Positions 26,793-34,326 of a stretch of 64,000 nt of DNA are shown piece by piece (position 1 is the stretch's first letter; each line of letters begins with the position of its first letter). Made by a program: the position numbers and the translations under genes. The notes under the pieces are model-generated. The model saw nothing but the letters and a program-made list of their open reading frames with translations. It had not been told where the DNA came from and searched no databases. Source of the DNA: an uncultured Bacteroidota bacterium (GTDB lineage: Bacteria; Bacteroidota; Bacteroidia; Chitinophagales; Chitinophagaceae); NCBI GenBank assembly GCA_937928385.1, contig CALEZD010000117.1, forward strand, positions 1 to 64,000, read 5' to 3'.

Positions 26793-29192
26793 TTAAAAAT
26801 CTATCCGGTAAGACAAGTTGGGCAGTATGCCTAACTGGTTCACTGTTTTCACAGCACCGGCCTCCCTGTCGAAATAGGAATAATAGAAGTTCTGGCGATT
26901 GGTCACATTCTGTACTTCCAGCTGGATACTGTGGGTCACCCGTTTATTGTTGATTTTGTAATACACACCCAGGTCGGTACGGAAATAGGCAGGTACCTGG
27001 CTGGTGAAATATTGTTTTGGGACAAGTACTGTCTCCCCTGATTGTATAGAGCTGTTCAGGTCAATCGGAGACTCCCTCATACCGCCGCTATACAATACCT
27101 TACCGTTGAGGCCCAGTATTTTTCTACCGCTTTTACCTATCATAAATTCTTTACCGCCCACTACATTCACTTGATAGCCCCTGTTGAAGGTTGTATTGTA
27201 CTCATCGCCCAGGTAATCGGTATAGGTTGACTTATACAATGATGCTGTTGCCAATATATAATAGTTGTTCAGGAAAGGCCGCTCAATGCTGAAGTCTATA
27301 CCATAATTCTGTCCCGTGCCATCGCTTACTAATTGGCTGGTGTTGAACAGGGAGTATATATCCAATGCATTGATAATTGAGAAGCCGCCTGTGCTATCAT
27401 TCTCTACAGGTATATTGTACAAGTACTGGTAATATACTTCTGTTTTAAAACGCATATTCAGGGGCAATTGCCTTTCGTATCCTACTACAGCATGGTATGC
27501 CTTCAGCAGTCCCAGGTCTTTATTGGGGTAAGTATCGGCCTGGCCTTGCTTTTTGCTCTGGAACATATAAGTAGAAAGATGCTCCGGTTTGCTGTGCAGG
27601 CCTGTAGCCAGTGAAAAACTATTCTTTCCTGATGTATATGTAGCCGCCACACGGGGCTCAATGCTATAGCTGCCGTTGAGTGCGAAATAGGAGCCGTGCA
27701 AGCCACTAACAAAAGTCAGGTTCTCCGTCATACGGTGCTTCCACTGTGCATAGCCCTGGTAGTATTGTGCGTCGCCTTTACTGTTCAGGAATGATTTCCA
27801 CTCGTTTGCATGTTCATCAAAATAATTATTACTCAACTTGTAACCCATCTGCTGGGCTATTGCGCCGAAGCGAACTGTGTTTTTATTGTTCAGCTTGGTA
27901 TTGTATAATACAGATACCCTGTATGCATTATTTACAAACGACTCGTTGGCCACATGTACTGTGCGGTAATCCTGTGCCGGGTTAAGTGTATCTACCAGTT
28001 CTTTTTCCTTTTCATAAGAAGCTGACACTACGGTCTTGAGGTAAGAGTTTTTGCCTGTAAAGTAGGTATGCGAAATACCTGCCACACCCATCATATTATC
28101 AGCTTTTAAAACGAAGTTGGGGTCGTCGTCTGTCCATTTACTGCTGTCTTTTACGGGGTCTTTGTACGCGCTGTTGTAACCACCCAGCCCCCACAGAGAG
28201 AAGGTGCCTGCCTTAGCTGTAGGGAAATTCAGCTTGATGGATGCATCCTGGTATTTGGGCAGCACGCCGCCGAAGCTCACAATGTTATCCAGTAAAGCAA
28301 GTGTGGAATAACGGTAATTGAGCAGGTAAGAAGATTTACCACCTTTCTTAAAAGGCCCCTCACTGGCCAGCTCAGTACCCAGCGTACTCAACTGGAAAGT
28401 ATGTTCGCGTTTTTCTGTATTACCATTGCGGAACTTCATATCAAACACACCGGATAATGCATTACCCATCTCTGCCGGGAAGGCCCCGGTATAGAAATCA
28501 GAAGTACCCAGCACATTAGCATTCAGCATACTGATAGCGCCGCCTGTGGTACCCAATCCGCTGAAATGGTTGGGATTAGGTATTTCAATACCTTCCAGCC
28601 TCCACAATACATTCTTGGGCGAGTTGCCCCTTACGATGATACCATTGAACATATCACCACCATTGGATACACCCATAAAGTTCTGCGCCATACGGGCAGG
28701 GTCGGCAAATGATGCCGCGTAGCGTTTGGTTTCTTCCACAGATATAGAGCGCGAGCTGATGGTGGCAAACTCGTTCAACGCCTTGTCTGATTCTTTTGTG
28801 GCGCTGATAACCACTTCGTCCAGCTTTTGCAGACTTTCAGTCATGGCCATGTTCAGTTCCAACTCTTTACCTGAGGTAACCAACACTTCCGATGCCATAG
28901 CGGGTTCGTAACCCATATACTGAAACATGAATGTCTGCCTGCCTACCGGTACGTTGCTGATGGTAAAATAGCCATCACCATCTGTTACTGCGTTTAGCTG
29001 GTTATCTGATTTGGCAACTATTATCACACCTACCAGTGGTTGTTTAGATTCTGCATCCAGCACCCTGCCTCGTACTTTTTGTGTAAAGGCTTTTTGCTGT
29101 GTGGTTTTTACAGGTTCCATTTGTTGGGCTACAGCCGTGTTCAAACCGAAAACAGCCAATGCAATACTTAAAACAAATTTTGTGCGTATCAT
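26793..29192 (-). CDS. TonB-dependent receptor, last gene of the sigma/FecR operon
   Basis: A 799-residue receptor: signal peptide (to about TAVAQ, residue 23), carboxypeptidase-regulatory-like domain (about 38-120, GRVLDAESKQPLVGVIIVAK), plug (about 125-245, with FMGVSNGGDMFNGIIVRGN and WRLEGIEIPNPNHFSGLG), then a beta-barrel. There is no STN signalling domain, which FecR-coupled receptors usually carry at the N-terminus. It is separated by 84 bases from the surface-repeat gene before it, all on the same strand, so it is probably the last gene of a five-gene operon. Substrate unknown. Confidence 0.85.
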   Translation of the reverse strand: MIRTKFVLSIALAVFGLNTAVAQQMEPVKTTQQKAFTQKVRGRVLDAESKQPLVGVIIVAKSDNQLNAVTDGDGYFTISNVPVGRQTFMFQYMGYEPAMASEVLVTSGKELELNMAMTESLQKLDEVVISATKESDKALNEFATISSRSISVEETKRYAASFADPARMAQNFMGVSNGGDMFNGIIVRGNSPKNVLWRLEGIEIPNPNHFSGLGTTGGAISMLNANVLGTSDFYTGAFPAEMGNALSGVFDMKFRNGNTEKREHTFQLSTLGTELASEGPFKKGGKSSYLLNYRYSTLALLDNIVSFGGVLPKYQDASIKLNFPTAKAGTFSLWGLGGYNSAYKDPVKDSSKWTDDDPNFVLKADNMMGVAGISHTYFTGKNSYLKTVVSASYEKEKELVDTLNPAQDYRTVHVANESFVNNAYRVSVLYNTKLNNKNTVRFGAIAQQMGYKLSNNYFDEHANEWKSFLNSKGDAQYYQGYAQWKHRMTENLTFVSGLHGSYFALNGSYSIEPRVAATYTSGKNSFSLATGLHSKPEHLSTYMFQSKKQGQADTYPNKDLGLLKAYHAVVGYERQLPLNMRFKTEVYYQYLYNIPVENDSTGGFSIINALDIYSLFNTSQLVSDGTGQNYGIDFSIERPFLNNYYILATASLYKSTYTDYLGDEYNTTFNRGYQVNVVGGKEFMIGKSGRKILGLNGKVLYSGGMRESPIDLNSSIQSGETVLVPKQYFTSQVPAYFRTDLGVYYKINNKRVTHSIQLEVQNVTNRQNFYYSYFDREAGAVKTVNQLGILPNLSYRIDF

Positions 29193-29276
29193 GATTATTA
29201 TTGTTTTTCTAAGCGGGTGTACTATGCCACCCTCAATTCGTTTTATTGAGTTTGAATGAATAATGAATGTGTTTGA

Positions 29277-30452
29277 TTACTGAATATCTACCTGCAGGCC
29301 GGCAATACCGCCTATGTACATGCGCTGGTAGTAGCCCCATTGGTTCCTGCTCCAGATAACATTAGTGCCGTTATCATCGTACATACTGTCGTTGGAGAAG
29401 GCGTAGTTGTAAGTGGGGCCTGCAAACAGCTCTACCCTGTCTCCCAGCTTAACTGCTGCCAGCAAGCGGAAGGATGAATTAATTTGTACCGTAGTCCAAT
29501 AGTCGGATAGCGAAGTGGAAACAATCTCACCATTCAGCCTGAAGCCTTTGGACAAAGGCAGATGTGCGCCAATACCCGCTTCTGAAGCATATACCGCTGT
29601 AGGATACCTGAAGTTGGCACCAATACCTACGATACCGTACAGGTATTTACCACCAGAGCGGAATGTGACTAATGTAGTCAGGTTATCATCCACGGTAGCA
29701 CCGATAAACATTTCGCCCTTCCTGCTGATATTGATGAGGCCGATGGGGAAATCGCAGCTATCCGCAATGTTCATAAATCCTGACAACTGCACGCCTTTTA
29801 CATCTTTTGCCACATTGATAAAACCGGCCACCTGGCTGTTGACAGAGCCTGCGATATTGTAAAACCCAGCGACCTGAGTACCTTTTATGCTGACTGCGTT
29901 ATTGCCGAAACCCGCCACCTGTGCACCATCCACATTTTTGGCAATATTCATAAAACCAGCACCCTGGAAACCATTGACTGATTTTGCCAGGTTTAAGAAA
30001 CCACCCAGTTGGGCACCTCTTGTATTGCCCGTATTGATATTGGCAAAACCGGCTGCCTGTAAACCCTGGCTGCTGCCTGTGATGTTGGCGAAACCCGCTG
30101 CCTGCAATCCGCGTGCATCGTTCTTCACAAAATTCAGAAACCCTCCTAACTGCGCGCCGTTGGCACGGTCCATAATAATATTGGCGAAGCCGGCCGCTAC
30201 CAACCCGTTGCCATTGTAACGGATATAATTAGCCACTCCTGATGCACAAAACGCTTCTTCGGATGCGGAAACGCCCCCTATAGCATGAAGGGAAAACCTG
30301 TTCTTATAATTAACCGCGTCCGTCCAGTTGGTACTCAAAGGATATACAAAGCCTATATGCGCGTTGCTTTCTTTTATTTCCCCCCCTTCCTGCGCCGATG
30401 CGGATAAGGCTGAAAACATACATACAACCCCCGCTAAAAATCTTGATGTCAT
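29277..30452 (-). CDS. LA_2272-type surface repeat protein
   Basis: A 391-residue exported protein (signal peptide to about SASAQ, residue 21). Residues about 70-240 are roughly ten degenerate 15-16-residue repeats of the form xQxAGFxNxAxxVxG, such as LQAAGFANITGSSQG and TQVAGFYNIAGSVNS, typical of the LA_2272 surface-repeat family. Residues about 250-391 are strand-rich with VELFAGPTYNYAF and resemble the end of an outer-membrane barrel. It shares repeats and the C-terminal domain with the neighbouring STN protein but lacks STN. It is probably surface-exposed; ligand unknown. Confidence 0.75.
   Translation of the reverse strand: MTSRFLAGVVCMFSALSASAQEGGEIKESNAHIGFVYPLSTNWTDAVNYKNRFSLHAIGGVSASEEAFCASGVANYIRYNGNGLVAAGFANIIMDRANGAQLGGFLNFVKNDARGLQAAGFANITGSSQGLQAAGFANINTGNTRGAQLGGFLNLAKSVNGFQGAGFMNIAKNVDGAQVAGFGNNAVSIKGTQVAGFYNIAGSVNSQVAGFINVAKDVKGVQLSGFMNIADSCDFPIGLINISRKGEMFIGATVDDNLTTLVTFRSGGKYLYGIVGIGANFRYPTAVYASEAGIGAHLPLSKGFRLNGEIVSTSLSDYWTTVQINSSFRLLAAVKLGDRVELFAGPTYNYAFSNDSMYDDNGTNVIWSRNQWGYYQRMYIGGIAGLQVDIQ
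29733..30245 (-). repeat. coding array of about ten GFxN repeats
   Basis: This is the DNA of residues about 70-240 of the surface-repeat protein. The unit is 45-48 bases and diverged, with the pattern Q-x-[AG]-G-F-x-N preserved. Copy number could vary between strains. Confidence 0.7.
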
Positions 30453-30512
30453 AAAAATCCTGTTGTTTGATAGAATGACACCAAGCGGGGATGATACCCC
30501 TATGTAAAGAAC

Positions 30513-32324
30513 TTAAAAAATTGTTATCCCGGCGTTCCAGCCTATCCAACTGCTGAGGTTGGTATTGTAGGCGGTACGCTTGTAACCCGCAGGCAGTATA
30601 TCCGTCTTATAGCCATCCACTTTGGGTTGCTTATTATCCCAGTAGGCAGAATAGGAAGGCCCTGCAAATACCGCTATATATTTACCCAAATGCACATTCA
30701 CATTCAGTTGGAGCCTGACCATGCTATTCACTTCCGACCAGTTGCCGAGATATATGGCATGGCCAGTCAGTTCGGGATTGATGGAAAATCTTTTACTTAT
30801 AGGCAACTCGCTGCCGTAGCCTGTACCCAGTATATAGGCATTGCCGCCCGGCTGCACTGTGGCACCGGCTGAATAGATATTATATAACCAATGCGTACCG
30901 GTTTTCAATGCTACGTTATAGGTAAAAGCCTCGTTGGCAGAAAGCGACATCTTATGATAACCCTTCAGCACAAAGCTGAACAAGCCGATGCCCACACCGG
31001 ATGAACTGTCGGCAATATTCACCAACCCTATCTGTGCCCCTCGCAACCTTGTAGCATAATTGAGGATACCTGAATACTGTACACCCCTCACCGTGCCGGC
31101 GCAGGCGTTCAGCACCCCGGCAGCCTGCAGGCCAATAACATCTTTTACAGCCAGGTTAACGACACCGGATATCTGTCCGCCCGTTACATTCTTTACCGCA
31201 CTGTTGATAACACCGGCAGCCTGTATGCCATCCAGTGTTTCAATAGTAGTATTAACCACGCCCGAAAACTGGCCTCCTTTTACTTTGCCGATTGAGAGGT
31301 TGTACACAGAGGCAGCCTGCAAGCCGTGTACCCTTCCCTTCACTACATTAGCCACACCGGCCACCTGCATTCCATTTACAGAATCCATCACCTGGTTGTA
31401 CACCCCGGCAGCCTGTATGCCTGCAGCATTGCCACCTGTGATATTGAATACACCGGCAACTTGCATATAACGAACACTCTTCTTGTTGATATTGAACAGC
31501 CCCGCCATCTCCAACCCGTTGACGCCCGCAGTATAGCCACCCAACATGTTGAAAGAAAAATTGTTGATTACCTGCGCGCTCATACGCCCCTGCGAACTCA
31601 CCCCGGGAATAATTGAGCCCTGTACCGGCATATCTACAAAGAACTTACCAATGTTGAGGCTTTGCATCCTGAGTTTAGAAGAGAGGAATACTTTGCCTAA
31701 CCAGGTACCCTCAACAAAACTTTCTTTACTGCTGATGACTACAGTATCCATTGATATAGACCGGGGATTGAGCGTTACTTTTACTTCCTGGTCCACGCCG
31801 GGCTTGATGTTAATCAATGTGTCGGTGTATAAGGATTTGCTGACGTTGATACTGGTAGATGGCATTTTATCTTTCAGCTTTAGTTTGAAGTAGCCCTGGT
31901 CGTTGGTGAGTGATGCCACCAACTGGCTTGCGTCAAATACACTTACATCCCTTACCCTTTCACCCGTGAGGCCGTCAACCACATACCCGCTTACATACCA
32001 GTATTGCCCTGCAGTCGGAGACTGTATAATCAGATGGTTCGGGGTTTCTTTATACTCAAAACGTCCGGGCTTGAATATCATATCCAGCGACTGGGCTACG
32101 GTTTTGTTCCATATATCAACATCTACCAGGCTGTCGGCAGGCACTACCTTGCTGTTATAAGAAAAGTAGAATTTACCCTGCCTTCCTATAATATCCAACA
32201 CTTCCTCTATGCTCTTTTGCTTTGCCTTTACAGATACGCCCTTGCTTAAATGCGACTGCGCCCCGCTGATAAGGGGGAACAGAATAATAGCCAATATGGT
32301 GATGTATAGCCCTGCAGGTTTCAT
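30513..32324 (-). CDS. STN-domain surface repeat protein coupled to FecR
   Basis: A 603-residue protein with an unusual order of domains. Signal peptide (to about SGAQ, residue 23); STN signalling domain (about 27-102: VSVKAKQKSIEEVLDIIG, KFYFSYNSKV, VAQSLDMIFKPGRFEYK); carboxypeptidase-regulatory-like domain (about 108-190); linker with TVVISSKESF; about ten 16-residue repeats (268-440, such as IQAAGVYNQVMDSVNG and LQAAGVLNACAGTVRG); C-terminal barrel-like domain (about 455-603). In known FecIR systems STN is on the TonB receptor and contacts FecR; here it is on this protein, which lies 12 bases after fecR. I infer it acts as the signal transducer of the operon. Confidence 0.75.
   Translation of the reverse strand: MKPAGLYITILAIILFPLISGAQSHLSKGVSVKAKQKSIEEVLDIIGRQGKFYFSYNSKVVPADSLVDVDIWNKTVAQSLDMIFKPGRFEYKETPNHLIIQSPTAGQYWYVSGYVVDGLTGERVRDVSVFDASQLVASLTNDQGYFKLKLKDKMPSTSINVSKSLYTDTLINIKPGVDQEVKVTLNPRSISMDTVVISSKESFVEGTWLGKVFLSSKLRMQSLNIGKFFVDMPVQGSIIPGVSSQGRMSAQVINNFSFNMLGGYTAGVNGLEMAGLFNINKKSVRYMQVAGVFNITGGNAAGIQAAGVYNQVMDSVNGMQVAGVANVVKGRVHGLQAASVYNLSIGKVKGGQFSGVVNTTIETLDGIQAAGVINSAVKNVTGGQISGVVNLAVKDVIGLQAAGVLNACAGTVRGVQYSGILNYATRLRGAQIGLVNIADSSSGVGIGLFSFVLKGYHKMSLSANEAFTYNVALKTGTHWLYNIYSAGATVQPGGNAYILGTGYGSELPISKRFSINPELTGHAIYLGNWSEVNSMVRLQLNVNVHLGKYIAVFAGPSYSAYWDNKQPKVDGYKTDILPAGYKRTAYNTNLSSWIGWNAGITIF
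31005..31523 (-). repeat. coding array of about ten 16-residue repeats
   Basis: This is the DNA of residues 268-440 of the STN protein. The units are mostly exactly 48 bases, alternating between [IL]QAAGVxN and GQ[FI]SGVVN types. It is related to the array in the next gene but uses Val where that one uses Phe. Confidence 0.7.
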
Positions 32325-32336
32325 TTCCAGTTCAAA

Positions 32337-33308
32337 TTATCTGAGCACAATATTTTTGCCATTCTTTTCTACACGCACATTCAGTGTCTGGCTGATGACA
32401 TCCAGCACACTGTCGAGGCTTTGATTTTTAAATGTAGTGGTGATTGCCATATCCTTCAGTCTGGCATCGCCTATCTGGATGTTTACATTATATGCGTCGT
32501 TCAGTACATCTACCAGCCGCCACAGCGGGGTGTTGTTGCATACCAGCTCTTTGGTGCGGTAGTAGTTATACAATACATCGTCCACCGCTTCCTTCACCGG
32601 CACCTCGCTGCTTTGTAGCACCGTAGCTTTTTCGTTAGGTTTAAGTGTTACCGCATTTTTCTTCTTACTCACCTCTACTATGCCTGTCTCTACTATTACT
32701 TCGGTTTTTTCATCAGTCGTTTTTACGTTGAAAGAAGTGCCCACCACTTTTATTTTTGCATCATCGGCGGTGATGATAAATGGCTTATCCTTATTTGGGG
32801 TTACATCAAAGAAAGCCTCACCTTCCAGTGTTACGTTACGTGTATCGCCCCTCATGCGGCTGTTGTACTCCAGCACCGCACCCTTGTTCAGGGTTACCGT
32901 TGTGCCATCGGGCAGTGTTTCTGTTACGACCATATTACCTGCCACCAATTGTGTATTGGTACCCCATACCATATAGCGCGCCATCCATGCACCACCTACC
33001 ATCAACACCAATATGGCAGCAACACGCATCCAGTTGATGCGACGGCTGAGGGGTATTGTCTTAGTTGCAGGCTTTTCTGTGGCTACCCTCTGCTGAAAAC
33101 GTCCCCAGGCTGCATTTTCATCTATAGTGCTTGCAGCAGCAGGGCTTTTGCTGTTATCCCATATCAGTTTGAAATCGTTGTAGTATTTCCTGTTGTTGTT
33201 GCTCTCGTTTACCCATGCCTTCACCTCGGCCTGCTCTTCGGCCGTAGCCTCACCCAGCAGGTGCTTTACCAAAAGGTCATCATTTATATGGCTCTGTTCT
33301 TTGTTCAC
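32337..33308 (-). CDS. FecR family anti-sigma factor
   Basis: A 323-residue inner membrane protein. N-terminal cytoplasmic anti-sigma part (about 1-90, LLVKHLLGEATAEEQAEVKAW); one membrane helix (about 93-112, MRVAAILVLMVGGAWMARYM); periplasmic FecR domain (about 115-225, LPDGTTVTLNKGAVLEYNS, VTLEGEAFFDVTPN, VVGTSFNV); C-terminal DUF4974/STN-like domain (about 255-323). It holds the sigma factor inactive until a periplasmic signal arrives. It lies 6 bases after the sigma factor gene and 12 before the STN protein gene, its probable signal source. Confidence 0.93.
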   Translation of the reverse strand: MNKEQSHINDDLLVKHLLGEATAEEQAEVKAWVNESNNNRKYYNDFKLIWDNSKSPAAASTIDENAAWGRFQQRVATEKPATKTIPLSRRINWMRVAAILVLMVGGAWMARYMVWGTNTQLVAGNMVVTETLPDGTTVTLNKGAVLEYNSRMRGDTRNVTLEGEAFFDVTPNKDKPFIITADDAKIKVVGTSFNVKTTDEKTEVIVETGIVEVSKKKNAVTLKPNEKATVLQSSEVPVKEAVDDVLYNYYRTKELVCNNTPLWRLVDVLNDAYNVNIQIGDARLKDMAITTTFKNQSLDSVLDVISQTLNVRVEKNGKNIVLR

Positions 33309-33314
33309 TTCCGG

Positions 33315-33935
33315 TTATTTTATCAGGGTTAATAATAACAGCCATAAAACACTGATATAGTCTGCAAGTTTCGTTCTTAATATTTTGAGGGCCTTACCCA
33401 TTTGGTTTTCAACTGTTTTCACAGAGAGCCCCATTTTATCCGCTATCTCCCTGTACTTCAATTCCTCAAAGCGGCTGAGTTGAAAAATGGTGCGGCATTG
33501 TTCGGGCAAATCCGCCAGCGCCTCAGCTATGCGATGTTCCAATTCTTTGGCAGTGGCCGTGTCAGTAGCCTGGCCTGCAATACTGCCGTGGTGCACCGCA
33601 TGAGCCTCGTAGGTCATTTTCACCTTTTCGTGCTTCACATAGTTCATACACTCGTTGTACACCGAGCGGTACAGGTAGGCCGGTACCGACTGCAGTTCGC
33701 CTATCTTTTCTTTTTTCTCCCAGAGCTTATAAAACACATTCTGCACCATTTCTTCCGCTTCGTCCTCATCTTTCAAAATAGAGCAGGCGTATGCATGCAG
33801 GTTTTTAAAATGTTCTTTAAAAACCTGTTCAAATACCAGGTTAATATCCCTGGCTGTCGTTATTGCACCGATGTCCGGCATCCTGTGAGTTGCTGTTTCG
33901 GGTGCAAAGATAACCGCTTGTTGCATGGCCTGCAT
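33315..33935 (-). CDS. FecI-like ECF sigma factor
   Basis: A 206-residue sigma-70 factor of the Bacteroidota ECF type. Region 2: LVFEQVFKEHFKNLHAYACS and EAEEMVQNVFYKLWE; region 4: LPEQCRTIFQLSRFEELKYR with EIADKMGLSVKTVENQMGKA. The start is set at the ATG at 33935 (MQAMQQAVIF) from family length; the frame is open to 34283 but that stretch contains terminators and no protein-like features. It is the first gene of the operon and is expected to direct its transcription. The C-terminus ends in a hydrophobic tail (VLWLLLLTLIK), common in this group. Confidence 0.93.
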   Translation of the reverse strand: MQAMQQAVIFAPETATHRMPDIGAITTARDINLVFEQVFKEHFKNLHAYACSILKDEDEAEEMVQNVFYKLWEKKEKIGELQSVPAYLYRSVYNECMNYVKHEKVKMTYEAHAVHHGSIAGQATDTATAKELEHRIAEALADLPEQCRTIFQLSRFEELKYREIADKMGLSVKTVENQMGKALKILRTKLADYISVLWLLLLTLIK

Positions 33936-34142
33936 ATAGTAGTGACACCTTATAAGGCAAATACCCCTATACTTTATAGAAAAATGGTGTAAAAACATGT
34001 GAAATTTGTTAACTAACAGTATTGGGAGTTTAACCGACAGCAATATCGGAACTTTGCAACTAACTGATTTTAAATGTATTAAGCGCAGTTTGTTAACTTT
34101 TGTTAACTGCAACAGTATTGCTTTCGGAAAATACATACCAAC
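33936..34142. other. upstream region of the sigma factor operon
   Basis: No gene is seen. Three GTTAAC palindromes occur at 34008-34013, 34092-34097 and 34102-34107, and the element AACAGTATTG is repeated near 34015-34024 and 34111-34120. No exact TAnnTTTG element lies on the minus strand here, so the promoter is either non-consensus, as expected for an ECF-driven operon, or further upstream at 34243-34250. Confidence 0.4.
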
Positions 34143-34168
34143 AAAAACCCCGCCTTTTGAGCGGGGTA
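34143..34168 (-). terminator. intrinsic terminator or attenuator before the sigma operon
   Basis: On the minus strand CCCCGC...GCGGGG pairs and is followed by TTTTTG. It lies between the choice-of-anchor gene's own terminator and the sigma factor start, where no gene ends, so it could end a short RNA or act as an attenuator in the leader of the sigma operon. Confidence 0.6.
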
Positions 34169-34237
34169 TTATATACCATAAATCCAACATGTAATATTTT
34201 TGATAGCCTGGCGGGTGCATAGGTTGCAATAATTTAC
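34169..34237 (-). ncRNA. candidate short RNA or operon leader
   Basis: An exact TATATTTG -7 element lies on the minus strand at 34243-34250; a transcript starting near 34237 would reach the terminator at 34143-34168 after about 95 bases. There is no convincing short gene in it. It is a weak candidate: the -33 element is poor and there is no family match. Confidence 0.25.
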
Positions 34238-34268
34238 TATAGCAAATATACGCCAAATATTTAAAATA

Positions 34269-34301
34269 AAAAAAAGCCCGCACACGAAGTGCAGGCTTTT
34301 A
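34269..34301 (-). terminator. intrinsic terminator of the choice-of-anchor gene
   Basis: On the minus strand AAGCCTGCAC...GTGCGGGCTT pairs and is followed by a T run. It lies about 27 bases after the gene's stop. Confidence 0.8.
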
Positions 34302-34326
34302 TAACAAAACAGAGAATACGTATAAA

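Noticed and set aside
29733..31523. CRISPR array or non-coding tandem repeats
   Set aside because: The repeats are in-frame, diverged at DNA level and encode GFxN/GVxN protein repeats without spacers.
33936..34283. N-terminal extension of the sigma factor (116 codons)
   Set aside because: It includes an intrinsic terminator hairpin and would make the sigma factor far longer than its family; no sigma feature lies there.
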